Positions 43,955-53,329 are shown, counted from the first letter of the stretch. The stretch is DNA of 64,000 bases from Symbiodinium natans (GCA_905221605.1 CAJNDS010002165.1:269001-333000), one strand, 5' to 3'. Made by a program: numbers and translations. Notes: generated by a model from the letters alone, not told the origin.

Positions 43955-44416
43955 ATGGACATGATGCGGCGTCGCTCTGAGCCTGGACTGTCGCCAACGG
44001 CCAATGAAGCCGAAGGAAATCGTGGTGATGGGGGTGAAGATCGACAACAAATGGTACAAGCACTGACAGATGGTAGGGAGGTTGCAATGATACAACCAAC
44101 GCCTCAGGTGGAAAACGAAGTGGTTCCGGTTCAAGCAGCAAATCCTTTCTGGAGCGAGCGGGCTCAAGAAGAAATGAGACTTAGGCAATCAAGGCCGGCA
44201 AGTCTTCCCGCGAGCGGAGGGGATAGGAGTGGTGAAGGTACGAGGAGACCGCCTTCGCTGCAAGACCTTTTGGGTCAGGAACCTGCACCTGTTGAGAGAC
44301 CATCGTCAGGCTTAATGGGACAAATGGAACGAGGTACTATTGGTGGAGTGCAAGCCGACGAAGAACTCATTCCTGATGTTAGTGGTGAAGAGCAACTGAA
44401 GATATGGCGGTGGTGA
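43955..44416 (+). CDS. Element 2 Gag, N-terminal segment
   Basis: The first ATG after the primer site (CGCCATGG context) opens a frame-2 stretch of 153 codons, hydrophilic and rich in Arg, Glu and Pro, ending TGA at 44414. The reading then appears to continue in frame 1 from about 44395 (KELLVQTKELGNRLHRVEE, a coiled-coil-like helix) and in frame 3 from about 44480. The stop is therefore probably due to an indel. Function: amino-terminal part of the structural protein, inferred from position. Confidence 0.65.
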   Translation: MDMMRRRSEPGLSPTANEAEGNRGDGGEDRQQMVQALTDGREVAMIQPTPQVENEVVPVQAANPFWSERAQEEMRLRQSRPASLPASGGDRSGEGTRRPPSLQDLLGQEPAPVERPSSGLMGQMERGTIGGVQADEELIPDVSGEEQLKIWRW

Positions 44417-44483
44417 AGCGTGCGCTGAAAGAGTTGCTTGTGCAGACAAAGGAGCTGGGGAACAGGTTGCATCGGGTGGAGGA

Positions 44484-45395
44484 AAAAGCTATACCTCTGC
44501 TGCATCTGGGTCAGCTTCAAGGGCACGGAGCTCTGGAGTGGTGGACGCAAACACGGCATATCCTCTAGGAATGACTCCAGAGAAGCAGTACCTGCCAGGA
44601 CAAGTTTTCTACACGGATGGTATGGGTGGTTTTTGGACTGTGTTGCCTGATGGGACATGGCTGCCTATTGAGGGCTACGACCTGCCAAAGGGTTGTGATC
44701 TTCAATCCTTGCCTGGGTCCAGGAAGGGGGATGTTCAAGTGGAGGATGAAAAAGAAGTGCCAATGATGCATGTAGCTGAAGGGAAGAAACCCTCCAGATT
44801 GCCTCCATTGAATTACCCCACGGGAGGTCTTGCAAGTGGTGGATATGCAAGTGGACCACCTGGTTTAACACATGTTCCGATTACTTCCGTGCCATCAGGT
44901 GTTGATGGTTCTGTCGCACCTGCGGGGAACCAGCCCGGTTTTGTTTCAGCTCGGGAAACTGCAACGCAAGAGAACTCAGCAGGATCGGGTGGATATACAA
45001 TGGTGGATGATGTTCCGTATCGGTGGAAAATGGTCGCTGGGAAGTTGAAATTAGAAAAGGTTCCGCTCACAGCTGTTACGCCTGGTATAGGACATGGACT
45101 ACCTCAAGGGCCTGGTGGAAGGGTCAGCTTACCTCCTGGAGCAGTGGTGCCACGCGGTATGCCAATCACTGGTGATAGTTCTGGAACCGAACGTCCGGAG
45201 GCTCTCGGGAAGCATGTGATGAGCCTTCCAACTTTGGCAGACTACACACCAAGCAATCCGACGGCACTGGGTGATTGGATCTTCGCTGACAGATACAGGA
45301 AGAGTGTGGTGGCAATGCGTCTACTCAAGGGCATATCAAGCGTATGCCAAATGGTTGAGTGTTTCTCCACTGGAAAGGTTGGGCATCAAGGCTGA
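44484..45395 (+). CDS. Element 2 Gag, middle segment
   Basis: The frame 3 stretch becomes sensible after GGAAAAAGC (44481-44489), where frame 1 breaks off, so a missing A is likely. It is rich in Gly, Pro and Ser with motifs such as QVFYTDGMGGFWTVLPDGTW. Near its end (about 45230-45285) it reads LADYTPSNPTALGDWIF, the start of a copia-type Gag core. The remainder of that core continues in frame 1 from about 45295, so the last 30-odd codons to TGA at 45393 are out of frame. Confidence 0.6.
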   Translation, partial: KSYTSAASGSASRARSSGVVDANTAYPLGMTPEKQYLPGQVFYTDGMGGFWTVLPDGTWLPIEGYDLPKGCDLQSLPGSRKGDVQVEDEKEVPMMHVAEGKKPSRLPPLNYPTGGLASGGYASGPPGLTHVPITSVPSGVDGSVAPAGNQPGFVSARETATQENSAGSGGYTMVDDVPYRWKMVAGKLKLEKVPLTAVTPGIGHGLPQGPGGRVSLPPGAVVPRGMPITGDSSGTERPEALGKHVMSLPTLADYTPSNPTALGDWIFADRYRKSVVAMRLLKGISSVCQMVECFSTGKVGHQG

Positions 45396-47874
45396 GCTAG
45401 AAGGGCTCAAAGTGGTTCAAACTGCGCATGTTTTGTTGGAGCAGAGAGCGGTGTCTTTGCTGCTACAGGCGATCCCGGAGAGATTGAAGACCGAGATCGT
45501 TTCCACTCGAATGTTGGGGTCGGTGATGATATTTTACAAATTGCTGACGGTCTACCAACCAGGTGGAGCAAATGAGCGCAGCACAATGTTGAACTTCTTG
45601 GTGCAACCATCTTCAGCAACCTCGATTTCAGAGGCTATTAAGGGAGTGCGACAATGGGCGCAATGGCGTTCCCGATTAAGGGAGCTGCGAGCATCCGAGC
45701 CGGACGCTACCTTGCTTATCAAGGGATTGGATGCTTTATCATCCGCGTTGCTGGCAAAACACCCTACGGTGCATTTCAGAGTGGCATCCTTTCGGGAGAA
45801 ATTGGGGGTGGACTACTCGCCGACCTCTGAAACTGCGACACAACTAGCTGAAATGTTACAGGCAGAGTTTGAACTGCTATTGCATAGTGCTGGTGAACAA
45901 GAGGTGAAGCAGGACTCGGACGCCAAGAAAAGGGCCAGGTTAAACAAGGCCCAAAAGGGAACTGGTGACGAGACAGAGGAGGGTGACAAAGGCAAAGGGA
46001 AAGGAAAAAGGTACAGCGGAGATGGTGAACGTCCTTTCTGTTGGATATATGGGAAGACCGATGCAGGTTGCAAGTTCGGATCCCGCTGCAAATTTCGCCA
46101 TGACAAAGACTCCCTTGAGCGAGGAAGATGTTTTGAGTGTGGGGCCGTTGGCCATCTGCAGCCGCAATGTCCATATAAGGATGGTGCAAGTTCCAATGTG
46201 GACTCAAACCCTGAGAGAAGCAGATCTAAAGGGAATTCTCCCAAAGGGGGAAAGGGCGGCAAAGGTGCGAAATGGGGAAATGCCAAAAAGGCAGAAGTAG
46301 CTGAAGGGGGAGATGAGACGGCTAATGCGGGATTGGATAAAGGTTCTGCAAGTCCCTCATCACCATCAACACCCAATCAAGTCCTTGCTGAAGCGTTGGA
46401 AGTGCTGAAATCTATGAAGCTGTCATCAGCGCAGTCAGCATCGAGCGGGGATCCCAGTGTTCGAATGTTATGTGGATCTGGATTGTTTCAGCAGGAAGGG
46501 AGAGTGGCGTTGGTGGATACAGCTGCTACGCATCTTGTGCGGACGCTTTTTCCATGGGAATGTTTACCCGACACTACTGTTATGGTGCAAAGCGCGCTTG
46601 GTGGTGTGGCAATGAGGATTACAGAGAAAGGGACGTTGATTAGGGAAGACAATGGGCCCCTGATTATCCCTCTCTGGTTGATTTTGGAGTTTGGGGCGAA
46701 CCTCACTGTGATCAATGGGATGTGTCACGTGGGTGCAAAATCTTCGCTGGACCAGCTCTTGTGGTTTGAACATGGCTGTTTGGTTATGGATTACAAAACA
46801 GCTGAAAAAATGGTTTTGCATGCTGAAAGGCAGCGTGCGTCTTGGTCCCATTCTCAATGGAGGAATGGAAGGGCGGACTGTGGAGTCGGTTCGTCGGATG
46901 CCACGTTGTTGCCGAAGCAGGGAGAAGGCCGAGGAGTATGCGTTCTACATGTGGCCAGGGTTTCTGACACCAATGAGTGTTCGGGAATGGGCATGTTGGA
47001 CTCGGGAGCATCACATCCTCTCAGATCACTTCGTCCTGGAGAACAGCTTCCGCAGCAAAAGGTGTTGGTGTCTTTAGCTGTTGGATCTCGGGAGATGTGT
47101 ATAACCCCAGGTGGGACCCTGGTAACTCCTGAAATGGTAGATCCACTAGTGCCAATTGGCAAAGCGAGCGCCTTGGTTGGTCTCAGAGTTCAGTGGCGTG
47201 GTGGCAAGTGCACAGCCTCACATCCTGTTCTGGGGGAACTTCGCGTTCGTGATCTGAATGGGTGCCCTTGTTTGGAAAAGGAGGTGGCGCTTCAGATCAT
47301 TGATGAAATGGATTGGTGCTCACCAAAGCAAGCTTTGAAGGTGGCACGTATGGTTCAAGGGTGTCCGAATACGGACAACGAGGTGGCTGTAAAAACGTCG
47401 TTGCAAAGCGCAGCGCGGACAGCGTCAGCGAATGAGGAGGAGTTCGTCCAGGCATGCTGGCGATTTCTTCGGTGGTATTATGGGGATATACCAGAAAATA
47501 TGCTGATGGAGCTGTTGCCACGTGGAGATATTGCAGCGTTGCCTTTCAACCGTCATAAAAGGAGACGGCCGGCACGAGCAAAAAGGGTGGTGGTACACCT
47601 ATTTTCGGGAAAACAAAAATGGCATTTTCCCAGTCGGGATGCGGAGGTACTGGAGCTGGATTTGACAAAAGGCGGTGACCTACATAATTCGAGCGTCTGG
47701 AAGTATCTTCTGCATCTGGCGGCTGAAGGAAAGGTGGTTGCTGTGGTGGGAGGACCTCCATGCAGGACAGTGTCAAGGTTGAGAGGTGAAGACGGTGGTC
47801 CACCTGTATTACGCCGACGCTGTGGGCCTGAACGGTTGGGGTTAAAAGTCTTCCTTGGCCACATCAAGAATTAG
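45271..47874 (+). CDS. Element 2 Gag core, zinc fingers, two protease motifs, methylase-like start
   Basis: Frame 1, 867 codons; the nominal start is not a real initiation site. About residues 10-230 are Gag core (VWWQCVYSRAYQAYAKWL ... SPLERLGI). Zinc motifs: CCCH CX9CX5CX3H (Cys257 on) and a canonical CX2CX4HX4C knuckle (RCFECGAVGHLQPQC). First protease-like motif LVDTAATH (Asp416); second MLDSGASH (Asp577) about 160 residues later. Residues 770-867 read VVVHLFSGK ... LELDLTKGGDL ... VVGGPPCRTVS (Cys831), resembling motifs I, II and IV of C5-cytosine methyltransferases. The stop at 47872 is probably caused by a shift at GTTAAAAGTC (47841-47850), because frame 3 continues with sensible sequence. 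Confidence 0.8.
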   Translation: MIGSSLTDTGRVWWQCVYSRAYQAYAKWLSVSPLERLGIKAELEGLKVVQTAHVLLEQRAVSLLLQAIPERLKTEIVSTRMLGSVMIFYKLLTVYQPGGANERSTMLNFLVQPSSATSISEAIKGVRQWAQWRSRLRELRASEPDATLLIKGLDALSSALLAKHPTVHFRVASFREKLGVDYSPTSETATQLAEMLQAEFELLLHSAGEQEVKQDSDAKKRARLNKAQKGTGDETEEGDKGKGKGKRYSGDGERPFCWIYGKTDAGCKFGSRCKFRHDKDSLERGRCFECGAVGHLQPQCPYKDGASSNVDSNPERSRSKGNSPKGGKGGKGAKWGNAKKAEVAEGGDETANAGLDKGSASPSSPSTPNQVLAEALEVLKSMKLSSAQSASSGDPSVRMLCGSGLFQQEGRVALVDTAATHLVRTLFPWECLPDTTVMVQSALGGVAMRITEKGTLIREDNGPLIIPLWLILEFGANLTVINGMCHVGAKSSLDQLLWFEHGCLVMDYKTAEKMVLHAERQRASWSHSQWRNGRADCGVGSSDATLLPKQGEGRGVCVLHVARVSDTNECSGMGMLDSGASHPLRSLRPGEQLPQQKVLVSLAVGSREMCITPGGTLVTPEMVDPLVPIGKASALVGLRVQWRGGKCTASHPVLGELRVRDLNGCPCLEKEVALQIIDEMDWCSPKQALKVARMVQGCPNTDNEVAVKTSLQSAARTASANEEEFVQACWRFLRWYYGDIPENMLMELLPRGDIAALPFNRHKRRRPARAKRVVVHLFSGKQKWHFPSRDAEVLELDLTKGGDLHNSSVWKYLLHLAAEGKVVAVVGGPPCRTVSRLRGEDGGPPVLRRRCGPERLGLKVFLGHIKN

Positions 47875-47903
47875 CTCAAAAGGATGGTGTTTTACTTCTG
47901 AAG

Positions 47904-50900
47904 ATGCTTTTCCTATATGACGTGGCGGTGCATTCAAGGTGTGGAACTGCTGAAGTCATCAATGGGAGTTCTGTCTTTTTTGGCATGGAAAGCCCTGGGG
48001 ACCCTGAACTCATAGGGAAAGATTTCTCTCAGAACGGCAAAACGGTCTTGAGTGCTGAGGATCTGGTGGATGGTTCTCAGGAAGGGCTCTCAAGTCCTAC
48101 CTTCTGGAGTTGGCCAGAGGTGAAAAGCTTTTGTGAGCGTTATGGAATGTACGCTGCACACTTTGATCAAGGAGCATTGGGACATGCTCTGGTGAAACCT
48201 ACGACTTTCCTGGTGTCTGATATGGAACTATGGGAATCGTTGGAACAGGTTCGCGTGGTTGTTCCGTGGTCAGCAACATTCGCTTCTACCCTGGAAGAGC
48301 GTATTGGACAATCCTCTATATGGGCGCGATGGGCGTTTGGATTGGTTAAAAGAATACGTCACAGGTTGACACAATGGTTGCATGAGAGCGATGCTGAACG
48401 GGAAGCTACGGTGTTAAAAAAAGAAGAACGAGAAGGGACGTTACGGAGGTTGACGACCGAGGAGCGAGCTTTCCGTGACCATTGCCTAAGGGGGCATATT
48501 CCCTTCAGACGTGATTGTCAAATCTGTGTGTCTGCTGCTGGAAAAGAGCGTCGCCATTTGAGGCGAAAGCATGGGGATGCTCACACTTTATCATTGGACT
48601 TAGCGGGTCCATACAAGTGTTCAAAGGATGCTCACCAGCAGAAGCCACGACACGCTGTTATTGGTGTGTATCAATTTCCAATGTTGGATCCCAATGTGGG
48701 TCGCCCTCCAGAAAAGGAGGAAGATGCGGATGAGGTGAAAGATCAGGTGGCAGATGAAGGTGCTGGTGTCGGAGAATGGTTAGGCGATGCAGTCGCTAAC
48801 TTCGAGGAGGAAGACTCTGCGCCGGTGGAACCTGCGCCAGTTCTGGAGGCAGAGGTGTTGAAAATCCAAGCTTCTGAAAAATCCTGGAAGGAACTGAAGG
48901 ACCACTTGACCCAACCTGTCCGTATGATCAACTTCGTTATGGTGGAGCCGATTGTGGATAAACAGCAAACAACTGTTTTGTCGGCAGTTCAAAGAATGAT
49001 GGTGCGCTTGCAGAGACATGGGTATCCGGTGTTGAGAATCCACTCAGATCGAGCGGGGGAGTTTGTCAATGCACGCTTCCGGTCCTTTTGCGAAACTCGT
49101 CTGATATATAGGACCACTGGTGATCCTGGAGTCCCGCAAACAAATGGGCGCGCTGAAGCATGTGTGGGTTTATTCAAACGTGGTGTCAGGTCGCTCTTAA
49201 AGGAGGCGCGACTCGGGCCGGCGTACTGGGCACTGGCTGCTCGCCATTGGTCAATGTTACGGTGGCAGAAAGCTGAAAGGGAGTTGGGGTTGAATCCTAA
49301 AGCATTGCTTCCCTTTGGTGCTCAGATTCAAGTCAAACGTCGTCCGTGGGAGTTGCTGGGTCCGGATGGAACAAAGAAAGGTCGGCAATGGGTCGATCGT
49401 ACGCAGCCTGCACTTCTTTTGGGTCCATGCGATGACCTACCTGGTGGTTATTGGGTGGAAGCTCAAGGGACTGCAAAAGATCCGGATGAACTGGTGTTAT
49501 TTCCCTGCACTACGATTTTTTCCAATATAAAGGAACCGCCTGAATTGGAGCTGGAAGGGGTGGTAGAAGAACAGGAGCCTTCTCCTCCAGAGCATCGTCT
49601 CAAGGGGAAAAAACCGGCGCTTCGGTTCGCTGATGAGGAAGGTCCTCCTTTACCTCCGCCTCGCGATCCTCCAGTTCGTCATCGGTTAAATGAAAAAAGC
49701 CCGGCCTCTTCACTGCGTGGTCATGTGGGCTCCTTGCGCTTGCTTCGCAAGCGGGGGGAGAGTCCGCCCTTAGAAATTTTCGAGGATGACATGCAGGGTC
49801 TGGGGGAGCTGGAAGAAAATGCAGATGTCGAGGACAATGTTCCTGGTGATGAGTATTGGCCGACTTGCTGTTCTCCTCATGAAAATGCTTATTTGGTCTG
49901 CAAAAGTGGGACTGCTGAGGATGGAACACAGTTGGAAAAAGAAGAGCAAAAAGCCAAGTCAATGTATGAAAGGTCTATGTATGATTACGTGGACTGTGAG
50001 GAGCTTTTGGAAGGGATTGTATACCCAAAGAGGGTGAATCGAAGAGGTGGTATCAACAATTGGTGTACAAGTACGCGAGCTCTGGTGTTGGGCCACTATA
50101 CTCATGGCGGAGTGTGTGGTATCACAAAAGAGACTCATCGAAGACCATGGCTATGTCGTTATTTGGCATCATTCGTGAGGCACCACAATCCTGAAGCCAA
50201 ATTTTCTGCTCTTCAGATCTCGTGCAATGCTCCGGTGTCATTGCATAGGGATAGTCACAATGAAAAACATTGCTGCAATTATGTGTGTGGCTTTGGTGAC
50301 TATAAAGATGGTCAGCTGTGGGTTGAGGATGAAAAGGTTTTAGAGGAAGGAGCTGAAGTGGTGGAGCAATCTTATGGGAAGAAAGTCCTACCTGGAAAAT
50401 TGGTGGATATCCACTGGAACTTCATGTCGTTCTTTCCGAGAAAGCTGCATGGCCCTATGCCTTGGAAAGGAAACAGGGTATCCTTGACAGGGCCTGTTTT
50501 TATGGAGCGTTTGAGCTACAAGGATAGGTGCTATCTTCTCCAATGCAAGTTTCCTCTTCCGGAACCACAGGCTGAAGAAGGTGAAAAAAGGAAGTGGTTA
50601 AAAATGACGTTGAAAGAGACCTCGCTGGACGACCTTGCAGAAGAAGTCGACTACGCTGTGTTCGAAGCGCATCAATGGGCTCTAGAAGAGCATTTGAGTA
50701 TTCGACGCCTAATTGCTGAACAGGAATGTTGCATTTTGGACGAGTTCCATGGATCGGCCAATGAGTCGAGTGAAGAAAAAGGATCAGAGACTAGAGAATG
50801 GCTGGTTAAAGCAAAAAGGGCTGAGGAACAGCTATCGAAATTTTTGGTCAAAGCAGCTCAAGTTCAGCAAATGGTGCAAGAAAATACCGCGCTTGAGGCA

Positions 50901-53144
50901 GCGGAGGAGGTTGAGTTCCTGCAAACAAAAACAATTCCTACACAAGAAGCCATGCAAGAGCTGGAAAAGTGGAGGGAATCATTGTCGGACGAGGTGACGT
51001 CTTTGGTGAAAGAGTTGGAGGTGGTGGAACCAACAACTCAAGAAAAGCTGGACAAATTGGCGGAAGAGCCTAATGCACCGGTGATTGAGTACGTTCCCAG
51101 TCTGGTGGTGTTTACCCGGAAGCAAGGGACAGGGAGGCGACGTGCCCGTATCTGTGCATGTGGAAACTTCATTTCGTCAACGGCAGCTACAGAATATGAA
51201 GGGCCGAGGTCACTCAGTCGTCACTCGCTGTACGCTCCAGGTTTAGATTCAACTACATTCAGGTGTCAAGTGAGGCACGCAGCATATATGGTGTGGATCA
51301 TCGCTGGCTTAGACATTTCCAAAGCTTTTCTGACGGCGCCGATGAATAGGGCGCAAAGAGAAGGGCGTTTGGTGGTGGTGCAGCCCCCAAGGGCGGCGGT
51401 GAAATTGGGTCTTTGCACAAAAGAGGAGCGGTGGATTGTGAGGAAGGCCTTGTATGGTTTGGCCGAAAGTCCTGCAGCATGGGTGGAGTGGCGAGACCAA
51501 CGTCTTCAAGGGATGTCTTGCGTGTCAAAGGATGGACAAGCAATGAGCTTTCAGAGGTCCAATGCAGACCCAAGCCTGTTCCTTATTATCGCACAAGAGA
51601 AGTTGGAAGGTGCAAGCAAGTTGGTAGGGACAATGGGTCTTTACGTGGATGATTTTTTGATGGCTGGGACTATGACAGTGCTCCGGGAGGCCTTGGAACA
51701 GATTAGGAAGGAGTGGAAAACTTCTGAACCCGAGTTCTGTGGTCCAGGCTGTGGTGATGGATTCCTGAAGTTTTTGGGTGTCCAAATCTGGTATCGAAAT
51801 GGCAGCTTCTTTCTCAACCAGGAGGACTTTGTGAGAGATTTGCTGAACCGACGAGGGTATCAGATCGATGAAACTGGAAAAGGAAGTAACCTGCCAATGG
51901 CGAAAGAAACTCCAGGTGAAGAAGAGGAGGTGGATATTCCTTCCTTGCGAGCGGCACAAGGTGCCGTAGGGGAGTTCCTCTGGGTGGCAATCAAAACTCG
52001 ACCTGATTTAGCGTTCTGCGCGAGCCAGTTGTCTTTGTGGACATCCCGAAGGCCGCGATTTGTGGTTAAAAAGGCTGAGGAAGTTTTCCGATACCTTGCT
52101 GCAACTCCAACGTTAGGCTTGACGTTCGGAGCAATCGCAACATGCGAAAAAGAAAGAAATGAGGTGTTGCGCTATGGACGAGGCGTTAAGGTGGTGGAGT
52201 CCTACGCGGATGCCAGCTTTGCAGCAGGTGAAAACGAAAAGAGCCACTCAGGAGCGGTGGTGGTGTGGGGTGACTGTCCAGTGATGTGGGCAACACAAAG
52301 ACAATCAACGGTGGCTTTGAGTACGGCTGAAGCTGAATTACATGCGTCCATAGAGGGAGCAACGATGATTCAGTCGTGCACCCCTATAATTGCCGCTTTG
52401 GTTGGAACAGGTGAAGAATCGCTGCAAAAAGTGCTGTATACAGATTCGGTTTCAACGTGCTCGATCATTCAATATCCTGCTGGAAGCTGGAGGACAAGAC
52501 ACCTGAGAATTCGAGCAGCCGGTGTCAGGTCTCTGGTGGACCGTGGTTATATGGTGATAGCGCACCTTCGCGGTGAGTATATGATCGCTGACCTGTTGAC
52601 TAAGTTGATGAGTGGACAGGTGTACGCAAAGCAAAAGGCACTTTGGGGTCTCCGACTGTTGGTACAAGGGACTGACTTGAAAAAAGCCTCGCTTGCAATG
52701 GCGGTCATGATGGTGGCTGCATCTCTGCAAGGGATGGCAACTGGTGGCGAAGAAGTGTCAACTGCTGGATTCTTTTGCTCAGAAGAAGGGGTGTGCAAGG
52801 TCGCCAACACGTCTACGGTGATGGTTCTGGCTCAAGGTATTGAAATGGTTGTCAACAATTCAGACCTTGTTGCATATTTGGTGGCAGCAATTATACTCTG
52901 GGAACTGGCATGGTGCCTCTTTCGACGGCTGTATAAATGGCTGTGGATAAAGAAAGCGGTGGTTATTCCTGCGAGTGCCACTTTGTATACAACAGTGGGT
53001 GGGAACTGTATGCACGCAAGCAGTGATTGTGATGTTCTGCGATATTCACAGCTCAGAGCTAAGACGCTTTGTAAGCATTGCCTCAAGGATGGCTGGGTGG
53101 TGAATGCTGAGTTCCTCGGTGAGGAACGAGCCGCTGGAACGTGA
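47904..53144 (+). CDS. Element 2 Pol: integrase, oxygenase-like domain, reverse transcriptase, RNase H
   Basis: Frame 3, 1746 codons from ATG 47904; the frame is open and sensible back to about 47838, so it likely continues the preceding ORF. Residues 1-110 complete the methylase-like segment (FFGMESPGDPEL, FDQGALGHALVKPTT). Integrase: HX4H ... CX2C zinc motif (48480-48540), Asp232, Asp382, Glu418, spacing DD35E. Residues of about 713-879: Fe(II)/2-oxoglutarate-oxygenase-like set His781, Asp783, His849, Arg858. Charged helical linker 930-1060. Reverse transcriptase 1063-1330 with Asp1137 (LDISKAF) and YVDD 1247-1250. RNase H from about 1430: YADAS (Asp1436), STAEAEL, YTDS, TRHL. The C-terminal tail has two hydrophobic segments and a Cys cluster. 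Stop TGA at 53142. Domains are complete; the whole looks functional apart from upstream shifts. Confidence 0.9.
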   Translation: MLFLYDVAVHSRCGTAEVINGSSVFFGMESPGDPELIGKDFSQNGKTVLSAEDLVDGSQEGLSSPTFWSWPEVKSFCERYGMYAAHFDQGALGHALVKPTTFLVSDMELWESLEQVRVVVPWSATFASTLEERIGQSSIWARWAFGLVKRIRHRLTQWLHESDAEREATVLKKEEREGTLRRLTTEERAFRDHCLRGHIPFRRDCQICVSAAGKERRHLRRKHGDAHTLSLDLAGPYKCSKDAHQQKPRHAVIGVYQFPMLDPNVGRPPEKEEDADEVKDQVADEGAGVGEWLGDAVANFEEEDSAPVEPAPVLEAEVLKIQASEKSWKELKDHLTQPVRMINFVMVEPIVDKQQTTVLSAVQRMMVRLQRHGYPVLRIHSDRAGEFVNARFRSFCETRLIYRTTGDPGVPQTNGRAEACVGLFKRGVRSLLKEARLGPAYWALAARHWSMLRWQKAERELGLNPKALLPFGAQIQVKRRPWELLGPDGTKKGRQWVDRTQPALLLGPCDDLPGGYWVEAQGTAKDPDELVLFPCTTIFSNIKEPPELELEGVVEEQEPSPPEHRLKGKKPALRFADEEGPPLPPPRDPPVRHRLNEKSPASSLRGHVGSLRLLRKRGESPPLEIFEDDMQGLGELEENADVEDNVPGDEYWPTCCSPHENAYLVCKSGTAEDGTQLEKEEQKAKSMYERSMYDYVDCEELLEGIVYPKRVNRRGGINNWCTSTRALVLGHYTHGGVCGITKETHRRPWLCRYLASFVRHHNPEAKFSALQISCNAPVSLHRDSHNEKHCCNYVCGFGDYKDGQLWVEDEKVLEEGAEVVEQSYGKKVLPGKLVDIHWNFMSFFPRKLHGPMPWKGNRVSLTGPVFMERLSYKDRCYLLQCKFPLPEPQAEEGEKRKWLKMTLKETSLDDLAEEVDYAVFEAHQWALEEHLSIRRLIAEQECCILDEFHGSANESSEEKGSETREWLVKAKRAEEQLSKFLVKAAQVQQMVQENTALEAAEEVEFLQTKTIPTQEAMQELEKWRESLSDEVTSLVKELEVVEPTTQEKLDKLAEEPNAPVIEYVPSLVVFTRKQGTGRRRARICACGNFISSTAATEYEGPRSLSRHSLYAPGLDSTTFRCQVRHAAYMVWIIAGLDISKAFLTAPMNRAQREGRLVVVQPPRAAVKLGLCTKEERWIVRKALYGLAESPAAWVEWRDQRLQGMSCVSKDGQAMSFQRSNADPSLFLIIAQEKLEGASKLVGTMGLYVDDFLMAGTMTVLREALEQIRKEWKTSEPEFCGPGCGDGFLKFLGVQIWYRNGSFFLNQEDFVRDLLNRRGYQIDETGKGSNLPMAKETPGEEEEVDIPSLRAAQGAVGEFLWVAIKTRPDLAFCASQLSLWTSRRPRFVVKKAEEVFRYLAATPTLGLTFGAIATCEKERNEVLRYGRGVKVVESYADASFAAGENEKSHSGAVVVWGDCPVMWATQRQSTVALSTAEAELHASIEGATMIQSCTPIIAALVGTGEESLQKVLYTDSVSTCSIIQYPAGSWRTRHLRIRAAGVRSLVDRGYMVIAHLRGEYMIADLLTKLMSGQVYAKQKALWGLRLLVQGTDLKKASLAMAVMMVAASLQGMATGGEEVSTAGFFCSEEGVCKVANTSTVMVLAQGIEMVVNNSDLVAYLVAAIILWELAWCLFRRLYKWLWIKKAVVIPASATLYTTVGGNCMHASSDCDVLRYSQLRAKTLCKHCLKDGWVVNAEFLGEERAAGT

Positions 53145-53302
53145 ATTTTCCAAGTGCGAGGTGAAGAAATCCTCAATGGTAAAGGATTCAGCCAATGAGC
53201 TGAAGGTTCGTCCTGGAAGACGTTAAACCACAATGTGCATTTCAAGCAGCTGGCTGCTGCCTAAATGGCGGTTTTTGGCCAAAGATCTGCACCTCCAATG
53301 TG

Positions 53303-53329
53303 TCCTAGGAAATCCTAGGACAGGGGGAG
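53303..53329 (+). promoter_or_regulatory. Element 2 tandem palindrome and polypurine tract
   Basis: TCCTAGGA-AA-TCCTAGGA (53303-53320) followed by CAGGGGGAG up to the 3' LTR. Identical in layout to element 1 at 6984-7010, with about 90 bases of conserved untranslated sequence before it (from CGTCCTGGAAGACGTTAAAC). Confidence 0.8.
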
